A stretch of 18,057 nt of DNA from Stomatobaculum sp. (GTDB lineage Bacteria; Bacillota_A; Clostridia; Lachnospirales; Lachnospiraceae). The position numbers and the translations under genes are program-made. A model generated the notes under the pieces. The model was not told the origin of the DNA, ran no database searches, and worked only from the letters and a program-made list of their open reading frames with translations. Below are positions 1 through 5,672 of this stretch, piece after piece (the first letter of the stretch is position 1; every line of letters begins with the position of its first letter). The stretch is from assembly GCA_017449925.1 (NCBI GenBank), contig JAFSYO010000121.1, positions 1-18,057 on the forward strand. Direction: 5' to 3'.

Positions 1-3
1 CTC

Positions 4-27
4 ATTGTAATTCTCACTACAATTATA
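4..27 (-). promoter_or_regulatory. Candidate leftward -10 box with adjacent inverted repeat (operator-like)
   Basis: On the minus strand a perfect TATAAT lies at 22-27. Immediately downstream is a dyad ATTGTA-N8-TACAAT at 4-23, so the dyad would sit over the transcription start of a gene that reads leftward out of the window. A dyad in that position is typical of repressor operators, but I cannot assign a regulator family. No good -35 box is visible, so the promoter call is weak. Confidence 0.3.
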
Positions 28-88
28 ACATTATTTCAAGCAAATGTATAGATTTAATTTTATATTTATCACTACATAAAGCATAAAA

Positions 89-120
89 GGAAAACCACCC
101 CATATCAGAGGTGGTCTTCC
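89..120 (-). terminator. Hairpin, probable rho-independent terminator reading leftward
   Basis: The arms 89-101 and 108-120 pair over 13 positions with two non-Watson-Crick positions, around a 6-nt loop. On the minus strand the stem is followed by a short T-rich stretch (CCTTTTATG), which suggests termination of leftward transcription, for instance of the small minus-strand ORF at 154-291. On the plus strand the following sequence is only mildly T-rich. Confidence 0.45.
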
Positions 121-153
121 TTAAGTTAATGACATTGAGTAAACAAGCCATTT

Positions 154-291
154 TCAAAGCATGAACAAAGCTTTTTGACGCCAATTTCTACGCCATTTTT
201 TAAAAATCACATATCCGAAAAATAAAAGCAGGATTCCGAATAACAGAAAGCTCCTTACATAGTGCGATCTGGATATGACCATAGCGGTCAT
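154..291 (-). CDS. Possible small single-pass membrane peptide (45 aa)
   Basis: This minus-strand ORF of 45 codons starts at the ATG at 291 (a second in-frame ATG lies at 282) and stops at 154. The product has a short polar N-terminus, one strongly hydrophobic segment at about residues 14-30 (LLFGILLLFFGYVIF) and a basic, tryptophan-containing tail (KKWRRNWRQK). That pattern fits a small membrane peptide, or the surviving end of a larger membrane protein. A terminator-like hairpin follows at 89-120 in the same orientation. Against it, no convincing Shine-Dalgarno precedes either ATG, and the basic tail is encoded by the ACGCCA repeat sequence at 178-195, so the ORF could be accidental. I do not recognise a family. 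Confidence 0.3.
   Translation of the reverse strand: MTAMVISRSHYVRSFLLFGILLLFFGYVIFKKWRRNWRQKALFML
178..195 (+). repeat. ACGCCA direct repeat pair, left counterpart of the 2537-2575 cluster
   Basis: ACGCCAA at 178-184 and ACGCCA at 190-195 are separated by five bases, the same spacing as the first two half-sites at 2538-2555. The two pairs are in the same orientation about 2.36 kb apart. This suggests the two ends of a former element, or two copies of an integrase tail. Confidence 0.45.
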
Positions 292-334
292 CTAAAACGC
301 ACTTCAATCAGCCGAAAGGCAGGGAGGATATGTG

Positions 335-1014
335 ATGCATGAATTTATGGACAGAACATTGGCGGACAGTTTTACTTTTTACCGGGTGCCTAAAGTGCTG
401 TTCACGGATCCGGAGTTCCGGAAGATGACAGCGGAGTCAAGAATTCTGTACGGACTCCTGCTGGACCGCACAGGACTTTCTCAGATGAATGACTGGAGGG
501 ATGAACTGGGGCGGGTCTATATTTACTTCAAAGTAGAAGAAGTTATGAAATGTCTCCACTGCGCGAAGCAGAAGGCGGTGAAGCTTCTGAAGGAACTGGA
601 AAAAGCGGGATTGATAGAACGCAGGAAGCAGGGCCTGGGAAGACCTGACCGGATCTATGTGAAGAACTTCATCAGGAAGGAAACAGCAATGTAAGGAAAG
701 TTATCCACAAGAGCGTGGATAACGAACGCAAGGATATTTCAAGAAATGTGAAAATCACGGTTCAGGAAGTATGATAATCATACCACTGAATCGTGATTTT
801 CAAATTTGCGGAGGTGTGATAATCAAACCGTAATAAGAATGAGAGTAGTTATACTGATAATAATAAGATCTATCTTATCTTATCTGAACAGGATGGGATG
901 GGAAACCGCTTTGCTGTCATACTTATCTCTCATATCGGGAGCCAGGTGGTTGAGAGGATTATCTGCCTGCGCTGCGTTCTTGATGATTTTGCCGGTGGAT
1001 TAACGGTGTTTTTT
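335..1014 (+). pseudogene. RepA_N-type replication initiator, N-terminal domain followed by a decayed tail
   Basis: The open part runs from ATG 335 (SD AGGGAGGA at 321-328; an in-frame GTG lies at 332) to the stop at 692-694 and gives about 119 residues. It carries the RepA N-terminal winged-helix domain: an opening ADSFTFYRVPKVLF, then SRILYGLLLDR, and a recognition-helix-like stretch KQKAVKLLKELEKAGLIERR. These initiators belong to plasmids and integrative elements of Firmicutes and bind origin DNA. Family members are about 250-300 aa, so this is truncated. After about 679 the typical RepA linker continues in another frame: VDNERKDISRNVKITVQEV at 715-771, then SNRNKNESSYTDNN from 823. That continuation is interrupted by two TGA-TAA double stops and a further TGA, and the C-terminal domain is not recognisable. 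I therefore call it a frameshifted pseudogene. The first domain could still be expressed. Confidence 0.6.
750..801. repeat. 52-bp imperfect palindrome inside the decayed repA tail
   Basis: GAAAATCACG (750-759) pairs with CGTGATTTTC (792-801), TTCAG (761-765) with CTGAA (786-790), and GTATGAT (769-775) with ATCATAC (777-783) around a single central A. Only one G/T position and a 3/2-nt internal loop interrupt it. No T-run follows, so it is not an ordinary terminator. It could be an origin- or initiator-related structure, a transcript hairpin, or a scar of decay. Confidence 0.65.
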
Positions 1015-1043
1015 TTGGTACTATAAATTAAGAGGTGAAAGCA

Positions 1044-1400
1044 ATGACTGTATCGTTCTTACTTAACGGAATGGCCTTTGAGTATGATGAGGAAAAGAAC
1101 ATAGCAAATATAAGAAAGCATGGCATATCCTTTGAGATTGCAGCCAGGGTTTTTCTGGATTATGACAGAATCGAAATGTACGATGACGACAATAGTCTGG
1201 AAGAAGACAGATATGACACAATAGGAGATATCAGTGCCGCAACACGTGATTATACCGTGGGTCATATTGGAAAGTCTGAGGATATTCTGTTTGTGGTTTA
1301 TACAGAACGGGAGCAGAAGGAAAATACGACGGTGACAAGGATTATTTCTGCCAGAAGAGCGACCAGTTTTGAACGGGGGTTGTATTATGGAAAATATTAA
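1044..1400 (+). CDS. brnT: BrnT-family ribonuclease toxin
   Basis: This 118-residue protein starts at ATG 1044, chosen because AGAGGTG at 1031-1037 is correctly spaced; the GTG at 1035 lies within that SD. The N-terminal motif FEYDEEKNIANIRKHGISF followed by AARVFLD, a central IGDI...YTVGHI...LFVVYTER core, and the C-terminal RIISARRATSFERGLYY are the hallmarks of BrnT, a RelE-fold ribonuclease toxin of type II toxin-antitoxin systems. The length is slightly above the usual 90-100 residues because of an insertion around DDDNSLEEDRYD before the central strands. The downstream ORF overlaps its 3' end by 14 nt, as in a toxin-antitoxin operon where the toxin comes first. It appears intact in a region where the neighbours are broken, which would fit addictive retention. 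Confidence 0.8.
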   Translation: MTVSFLLNGMAFEYDEEKNIANIRKHGISFEIAARVFLDYDRIEMYDDDNSLEEDRYDTIGDISAATRDYTVGHIGKSEDILFVVYTEREQKENTTVTRIISARRATSFERGLYYGKY

Positions 1401-1554
1401 AACGATTAGTGAGATCTTGACAGATGAGGAGATTAAACAACTAGAGGAAGCAAAGAAAAAGCCCATCGTTTTTGATGAAGATTGTCCGGAAACAACACCG
1501 GAGAGGGCGATTAAGTTCAGAAGGGTCAATCCTTCCAGACGGATACCAGGATAG
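1387..1554 (+). CDS. Small partner of the BrnT-like toxin, putative non-canonical antitoxin (55 aa)
   Basis: The ORF starts at ATG 1387, preceded by the purine run GGGGG, and overlaps the end of the toxin gene by 14 nt, so the two are probably translationally coupled. The product is acidic in the middle and basic at the end. It has a short amphipathic helix (LTDEEIKQLEEAKKK, residues 13-27), then a PIVFDEDCPETTPE segment and a C-terminal KFRRVNPSRR tail. Canonical BrnA antitoxins are longer and carry a ribbon-helix-helix DNA-binding domain, which I cannot see here. The position argues for an antitoxin, but the sequence does not identify one. A terminator follows directly at 1570-1620. Confidence 0.55.
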   Translation: MENIKTISEILTDEEIKQLEEAKKKPIVFDEDCPETTPERAIKFRRVNPSRRIPG

Positions 1555-1569
1555 TATATTTTAAACACA

Positions 1570-1620
1570 GCACGTCATACTTACGATCTCAATGACCGTA
1601 AGGTACGTGCTTTTCTTTTT
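1570..1620 (+). terminator. Rho-independent terminator after the brnT-like operon
   Basis: GCACGT...CTTACG (1570-1585) pairs with CGTAAG...ACGTGC (1597-1610), two 6-bp stems with a small internal loop, followed by TTTTCTTTTT at 1611-1620. It lies 16 nt after the stop of the small partner gene. Confidence 0.75.
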
Positions 1621-1701
1621 GATAAGCATTATTTTTAGCGCACAAACAGAGCATTTTTCCGTTATACATTAATGAAAACAATTCAGGAAGGAGGGCATCT
1701 G

Positions 1702-1965
1702 GTGAATCTTGAAGATCAATATGACCGGATTTTCAAATATCTGTATTTTCATCTTCACGACAGGCATATGGCGGAAGATATGACACAGGAAGCTTTCCTT
1801 CGGTTTCTTGGAAGCAGAACGTACCGGGATGAAAACCGCCAGCTGCAGTATCTGTATACGATCGCACGTAATCTTTGCAGCCAATGCTTCAGGGACAAAA
1901 CAATTACATACAGCCTGGATGAAGAAACGGATATTCCGGTCACAGATATTATGATGAGTTCGTAG
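1702..1965 (+). pseudogene. Truncated ECF-type sigma-70 factor (region 2 only)
   Basis: The start is GTG 1702 behind a strong SD (AAGGAGG, 1687-1693). The product begins VNLEDQYDRIFKYLYFHL and continues with AEDMTQEAFLRF, then LQYLYTIARNLCSQCFRDK. These are the region 2.1-2.4 motifs of ECF/sigma-70-like factors: core RNA polymerase binding and the -10 recognition helix. The similarity ends at about residue 80 (DEETDIPVTD), where a recombinase sequence begins in another frame, and the ORF stops at 1965. Region 4, which reads the -35 element, is missing, so the fragment should not be a working sigma factor. The abrupt junction at about 1941 marks a deletion or recombination that fused two genes of mobile-element origin. 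Confidence 0.65.
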
Positions 1966-2576
1966 TCCTTCTGGGAACAGGGCTTCGTGTCAGCGAACTC
2001 TGCGGTCTCACTATGGAAGATCTGGATTTTAAGAAACGCAGGATTCGGGTCGACCACCAGCTTGTCAGGGAACGCGGCGGCAGATACTATGTAGAGAAGA
2101 CCAAGACCAGAAGCGGCAGCCGTTTTGTTCCAATGACGGAGGAGGTCGAGCAGAGCTTTCGGAACATTTTGAAGAACAGGCCGAAGCTTTCCAGTGAGCA
2201 TGAGATCGACGGGTACAGCGGCTTTTTGCTGATCGACAAGAATCTTCAGCCGAAGGTAGCACTCCATATCGAGAATGAGATGCGGTGGGCCATGAAGAAG
2301 TTCAGGAAGCTTCACCCGGAGATTTCGCTTCCGAACATCACACCGCATGTGTTCCGGCACACCTTCTGCACGAACCTGGCAAATGCCGGGATGGATGTGA
2401 AGAATCTGCAGTATCTGATGGGACATTCTGAGGTAGGAGTCACTCTGAATGTGTACACCCATGCGAACTATGACAAGGCGGCAGATCAGCTTCGGAAGGT
2501 GGTCGATTTCGGACCGATACGCCGGAACGCAGTCTCTACGCCAAATCTGACGCCAATTGGCGTAAAATTGGCGTAA
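1944..2576 (+). pseudogene. Tyrosine recombinase (integrase), catalytic domain only
   Basis: From about 1944 this frame reads RYYDEFVVLLGTGLRVSEL and continues to 2576; the first ATG is at 2013, downstream of the first catalytic arginine. The whole R-K-H-x-x-R-H-Y set is visible: R in GTGLRVSEL, K in the TKTRSGSRFVP strand, H-x-x-R in HVFRHTFCTNLA, H in YLMGHSEV and Y in VYTHANYD. The N-terminal arm-binding and core-binding domains (roughly the first half of a 380-400 aa Tn916/phage-type integrase) are missing, because the fragment is joined to the sigma-factor remnant. It is therefore almost certainly inactive although every catalytic residue is kept. The last codons (TPNLTPIGVKLA) are encoded by the ACGCCA/TGGCGT repeat cluster at 2537-2575. 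Confidence 0.8.
2537..2575. repeat. Cluster of four ACGCCA/TGGCGT repeats at the recombinase 3' end
   Basis: TACGCCAA (2537-2544), the perfect 14-bp palindrome ACGCCAATTGGCGT (2550-2563) and TTGGCGTA (2568-2575) form a nested, nearly symmetrical array of four half-sites. The first two half-sites have the same 12-bp register as the pair at 178-195. They overlap the recombinase stop codon. They may be recombinase arm-type binding sites; that function is inferred. Confidence 0.6.
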
Positions 2577-2605
2577 ACTTATGTAGACATACAAACAGTT
2601 CAGAA

Positions 2606-2633
2606 TTGTAGAGCCTGAAAAATGGCTTAAAAT
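2606..2633 (+). promoter_or_regulatory. Candidate sigma-A promoter for the phosphatase gene
   Basis: TTGTAG (2606-2611), a 16-bp spacer and TAAAAT (2628-2633). A start site near 2640 would make an ATG at 2642 nearly leaderless, which favours the ATG at 2660 as the true start. Confidence 0.35.
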
Positions 2634-2659
2634 AAAGGTTTATGAAGGGTTACAGAGAG

Positions 2660-3142
2660 ATGATAAAGATTTTGTTCATCTGCCACGGCAACATCTGCAG
2701 GAGCGCGGCCGCGTGCTATGTGATGAAGGAATTGGCGAGGCGGGAAGGTCTGGAGAAGGAGTTCATGATCGATTCCGCGGCGACTAGCACGGAGGAGATC
2801 GGGGAACCGGTGTATCCGCCCATGCGGCGCACACTGGAGAGCCACGGGATTCCCTGCGGAGGGCATCACGCGCGGCAGATGACCCGTCGGGATTATGATA
2901 ACTTTGACTTACTGATTGCCATGGATTCGGAAAATCTGTATTATATGAATCGTATGTACCGGCAGGACCCGGAGGGCAAATTCCGGAACCTTCTGGACTA
3001 CGCAGGGCGTCCCGGACAGGAGGTCCCGGACCCGTGGTACACCCGGGACTTTGAGACTGCTTACCGGGATGTACTGGAGGGCTGTGAAGGGATCATCGCC
3101 GCATTCCGCGCGGGGCGCGGCAGATACGGCAGTCAGTTGTGA
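2660..3142 (+). CDS. Low-molecular-weight protein tyrosine phosphatase
   Basis: The protein has 160 residues if it starts at ATG 2660; an in-frame ATG at 2642 would add six residues. I prefer 2660 because the family opens with a short strand running into the active-site loop (MIKILFICHGNICRS). The signature C-x5-R-S is present as C8...R14-S15, and the general acid is D124 in VPDPWY. It should dephosphorylate phosphotyrosine, in Firmicutes often that of tyrosine kinases controlling polysaccharide synthesis, in the cytoplasm. The ArsC-type arsenate reductase relatives share this fold, but the paired cysteines they need after the P-loop are not evident. It is the first gene after the mobile-element scar and is followed after 49 nt by a flavin-binding protein gene, then by an envelope phosphatase fusion. 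Confidence 0.85.
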   Translation: MIKILFICHGNICRSAAACYVMKELARREGLEKEFMIDSAATSTEEIGEPVYPPMRRTLESHGIPCGGHHARQMTRRDYDNFDLLIAMDSENLYYMNRMYRQDPEGKFRNLLDYAGRPGQEVPDPWYTRDFETAYRDVLEGCEGIIAAFRAGRGRYGSQL

Positions 3143-3171
3143 ACAGCCGGGTATAAGCAGTCAGCTGTAAA
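3129..3171 (+). repeat. 15-nt imperfect direct repeat across the phosphatase stop codon
   Basis: GCAGTCAGTTGTGAA (3129-3143) and GCAGTCAGCTGTAAA (3157-3171) match at 13 of 15 positions with a period of 28 bp. The first copy contains the phosphatase stop codon. The duplication may have generated the short intergenic leader of the next gene. Confidence 0.5.
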
Positions 3172-3191
3172 GAGGAAAGGAAGTACGGATA

Positions 3192-3560
3192 ATGAGTAAG
3201 GCTTTGGAGTTCATCCGTGAGTGCGGGTGCTATTTTTTGCTGACCATGAACGGGGATTTCCCGGCGGGAAGGCCCTTCGGGGCGATCATTGAAGTGGGAG
3301 AGTACCTCTATATTGCCACTAATGACAGGAACGAGACCCACAGGCAGCTTCGGGAGAACGGGAACATCCAGATCCTGGCGAAAAAGGACGGGACCAGGGA
3401 GTGGCTCCGGATCACGGGAGAAGCCACAGAGTGTTTTGACCGGGACCTGAAGCAGAGGTTCCTGGATGAGAGGACCGCCCTGCAGAAGCATTACACTTCA
3501 GCGGACGATCCCCACTACCTTGTGTTCCGGGTGAAGATCCTGAAGACCGAATTCAAATGA
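3192..3560 (+). CDS. Pyridoxamine 5'-phosphate oxidase-like FMN-binding split-barrel protein
   Basis: This 122-residue protein starts at ATG 3192 behind AAAGGAAG. The sequence opens ALEFIRECGCYFLLTMNGDFPAGRPFG and continues with YLYIATNDRNETHRQLRENGNIQILAKKDG, then WLRITGEATE. This is the strand pattern of small single-domain PNPOx-like split-barrel flavoproteins, in which the RPFG-type strand and the following turn contact FMN. Such proteins are usually annotated as pyridoxamine oxidase family or general stress-like proteins; very few have a proven substrate, and true vitamin B6 oxidase activity is unlikely at this length. It is probably cytoplasmic and dimeric. It lies between the tyrosine phosphatase and the PAP2/CapA fusion, with 21 nt to the latter, so the three are probably co-transcribed. 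Confidence 0.8.
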   Translation: MSKALEFIRECGCYFLLTMNGDFPAGRPFGAIIEVGEYLYIATNDRNETHRQLRENGNIQILAKKDGTREWLRITGEATECFDRDLKQRFLDERTALQKHYTSADDPHYLVFRVKILKTEFK

Positions 3561-3581
3561 GAACAGACGGAGGAAACGGAA

Positions 3582-5543
3582 ATGGCTAAGAAAAGAAAGG
3601 GCTCTGCGTCCGATATCAAAATGAGGAACGGATGGATCCTGGTGATCGTATTCCTGCTGCTGCTCCTGATGGTGCGTAAGTTCGACGTGCGTCCCATCGG
3701 TCCGGAGAGCACAGAGGTGGGACTTGCTTTCCTGAACGGACCTTTGCATGACCTTATCGGACATCATCCGCTGTTTTATACGATCTCCAAGATCAGCGGA
3801 GGACTGGTCCTGCTGGTGGCAGCAGGGTTTGCAATTCTTGGAGTGCTGCAGCTGGTCCAGAGAAGAAGCCTGTTTGAAGTGGACAGCGATATCCTTCTTC
3901 TCGGCGCTTTTTATGTCCTTCTTCTGATCATCTACATTTTCTTTGAAAAAGTGGTGATCAATTACCGGCCCATCATCCTGGACGAGGGCAAGGAGGCATC
4001 CTTCCCGTCCTCCCACAGTCTGCTGGCGCTCGTCATCTGCGGCACCGGCATGATACAGCTGAACCGGAGGCTGCGGGGTACTGCGTACAGGGATATCGCG
4101 GTGGATATTCTGGGAGTGCTGGCGCTGGTCACCGTCATATGCCGCTTCCTTTCCGGCGTACACTGGTTTACTGATATTCTTGCGGGTGTTTCCCTGGGTG
4201 CGGCTCTGGTATTCTTTTATTCCGCCCTGGAGGACCGCCTGATCGGCGGAGGAAGAGGAGGAAAGAAGTACTACAGCGGGACTCCGGGTCTCTTCGTCCT
4301 GATTCTTTGCTCCGCGATTTTCTTTGCTGCGAGCCCTTCCGAAACGCTGGCGGCGGGCCACGCCCACAAGCCGGAGACTGAGGTCAAGGGACCCGGCATC
4401 GGCCTGCAGACACAGGCAGGGAGTGAAACCGGGTCAGAAGCAGGAGCTGGAACAGAAGAGGCGCAGACCCAGGCGGCAGAGACGGGGCAGTCCTCTTCCG
4501 CCCAAGCTGCCGCAGCGCAGTCCTCTTCCGGCAGCGGCACCCTGACCATGATCGCGGCAGGCGACAACCTGATCCACAAGACCATCGTGGACAAGGCGTG
4601 GCGTCCTGAGATCGGGAACTATGATTTCCATTTCCTCTACACGCCGATTCTGGACACTATTCAGTCCCGGGACCTGGCGGTGATCAACCAGGAGACCATT
4701 TTTATTTCCGACAACGCCCTGATCAGCGATTACCCGACCTTCGGGACTCCGCAGGTCATGGGAGAGGCCCTGGTGGACAGCGGCTTTGACATCGTGCTTT
4801 CCGCCACGAACCACACCTGGGACAAGGGCCTCCGCGGTGTCAGCGACACTTTGAATTATTGGAAGACGGTCCATCCGGAGATCAAACTTCTGGGAATCCA
4901 CGAATCTCCCGAAGCCTTCAACACCATCGACTACGTGGAGAAGAACGGCATCCGTCTTGCCATGTTCAACTACACCTACGGCCTGAACGGTTTCAGCGCC
5001 TCCCAGTATTATTTCGTGAATCTCCTGAGCCAGCAGGGCAAGTTCCTGCAGGACGTCCGTACGGCGGAATCCGAGGCGGATATGACAGTCTGCTTCCTCC
5101 ATATCGGCGAGGAGTATCACTACCAGCCCACTGCCTACCAGCAGGGCTATGTACACTCCCTTATCGACGCAGGCGCCGATCTGGTCATCTGTGCCCATCC
5201 CCATGTGGTGGAGCCCGCAGGCTTTGTCACTACGGCAGCGGGGAATACCGGCCTGGTCTTCTGGTCCTGCGGCAACCTGATCTCGGCCCAGACAAAGATC
5301 CCCCGCATCCTCGGCGGGCTGGCGGATGTGACAATCACAAAGGACCAGGAAGGGACCAGGATCACGGACTGGGATTTCATCCCCACTGTCACGCACTTCT
5401 GCGGACCGGACGTGCGGGCCTTCCTGCTGAAGGACTACCCCGAAGAACTGGCGGCGGTGAACCACGTCAATTACTCCGACGCCCCCCTCACTACAGAAAA
5501 ACTGTGGAATCTCTGGACCTCCATCACAGGAAGAGGGCGGTAA
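3582..5543 (+). CDS. Fusion protein: PAP2-family membrane phosphatase plus CapA-like extracellular metallophosphatase domain
   Basis: The product has 653 residues; the start is ATG 3582 with GGAGG eight bases upstream. The N-terminal half (about 15-255) has around seven hydrophobic segments and the PAP2 lipid phosphatase motifs: K123-x5-R129-P130, P142-S-S-H145, and R188-x5-H194-x3-D198. The PSSH histidine and the final histidine/aspartate are the catalytic set expected for undecaprenyl- or other lipid-phosphate hydrolysis at the outer membrane face. After a last membrane segment (235-251) comes a low-complexity Ala/Gln/Glu/Ser/Gly linker (about 258-318). A CapA/PgsA-type domain follows: MIAAGDNLIH (323-332), INQETIF, PTFGTP, ATNHTWDKG (408-416), then CFLHIGEEYHY, ICAHPHVVEP and FWSCGN, which carry the metal-binding Asp/Asn/His residues. 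The topology puts CapA outside the cell. The fusion suggests a surface polymer or lipid-carrier recycling role, but no substrate can be read from the sequence. Confidence 0.85.
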   Translation: MAKKRKGSASDIKMRNGWILVIVFLLLLLMVRKFDVRPIGPESTEVGLAFLNGPLHDLIGHHPLFYTISKISGGLVLLVAAGFAILGVLQLVQRRSLFEVDSDILLLGAFYVLLLIIYIFFEKVVINYRPIILDEGKEASFPSSHSLLALVICGTGMIQLNRRLRGTAYRDIAVDILGVLALVTVICRFLSGVHWFTDILAGVSLGAALVFFYSALEDRLIGGGRGGKKYYSGTPGLFVLILCSAIFFAASPSETLAAGHAHKPETEVKGPGIGLQTQAGSETGSEAGAGTEEAQTQAAETGQSSSAQAAAAQSSSGSGTLTMIAAGDNLIHKTIVDKAWRPEIGNYDFHFLYTPILDTIQSRDLAVINQETIFISDNALISDYPTFGTPQVMGEALVDSGFDIVLSATNHTWDKGLRGVSDTLNYWKTVHPEIKLLGIHESPEAFNTIDYVEKNGIRLAMFNYTYGLNGFSASQYYFVNLLSQQGKFLQDVRTAESEADMTVCFLHIGEEYHYQPTAYQQGYVHSLIDAGADLVICAHPHVVEPAGFVTTAAGNTGLVFWSCGNLISAQTKIPRILGGLADVTITKDQEGTRITDWDFIPTVTHFCGPDVRAFLLKDYPEELAAVNHVNYSDAPLTTEKLWNLWTSITGRGR

Positions 5544-5585
5544 ACCGAAGAAGACACAATATTCTAAAGAAGACACAAGATAAAA

Positions 5586-5630
5586 AACAAGGCTCCGGAC
5601 AGTAAGCTTACTTACTTCCGAAGCCTTGTT
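5586..5630. terminator. Bidirectional rho-independent terminator between convergent genes
   Basis: AACAAGGCTCCGGA (5586-5599) pairs with TCCGAAGCCTTGTT (5617-5630) with a single mismatch. The minus-strand exit is followed by TTTTTT (plus-strand A-run 5582-5587 overlapping the stem), which makes it a strong ychF terminator. The plus-strand exit has CATTTTTG. The apical loop contains the perfect palindrome AGTAAGCTTACT (5601-5612). Confidence 0.85.
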
Positions 5631-5672
5631 CATTTTTGCTCTCTATGAGCGGTTTCTTACATGTCCGGTAAC

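Larger units (their letters stand above)
178..2576. mobile_element. Collapsed remains of integrative/conjugative element(s)
   Basis: Between the leftmost hairpin and the phosphatase gene at 2660 lie a broken RepA-type initiator, a toxin-antitoxin-like pair, a truncated sigma factor and a tyrosine recombinase lacking its N-terminal half. All are typical cargo or machinery of Lachnospiraceae integrative elements. ACGCCA-type repeats occur at 178-195 and again, with the same 12-bp register, at 2538-2555, which is what arm-type or end sequences would look like. The boundaries are my inference, and no exact target-site duplication was found. More than one element may have contributed, since the sigma factor and recombinase are fused head to tail at about 1941. 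Confidence 0.4.

Noticed and set aside
806..1003. 65-residue plus-strand ORF downstream of the repA fragment
   Set aside because: It is out of frame with the recognisable RepA linker remnant in the same DNA and has no SD; it is best explained as a by-product of pseudogene sequence.
1059..1568. 169-residue minus-strand ORF over the brnT-like gene
   Set aside because: It is antisense to a recognised toxin gene and its partner, crosses their terminator side, and has no family motif.
1755..2594. 279-residue minus-strand ORF over the sigma/integrase region
   Set aside because: The plus strand shows clear sigma factor and recombinase motifs; the antisense frame has no recognisable domain.
2660..3142. 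Arsenate reductase (ArsC) instead of tyrosine phosphatase
   Set aside because: The C-x5-R loop and DPWY acid fit the phosphatase; the resolving cysteine pair of thioredoxin-type ArsC is not evident and no ars genes are nearby.
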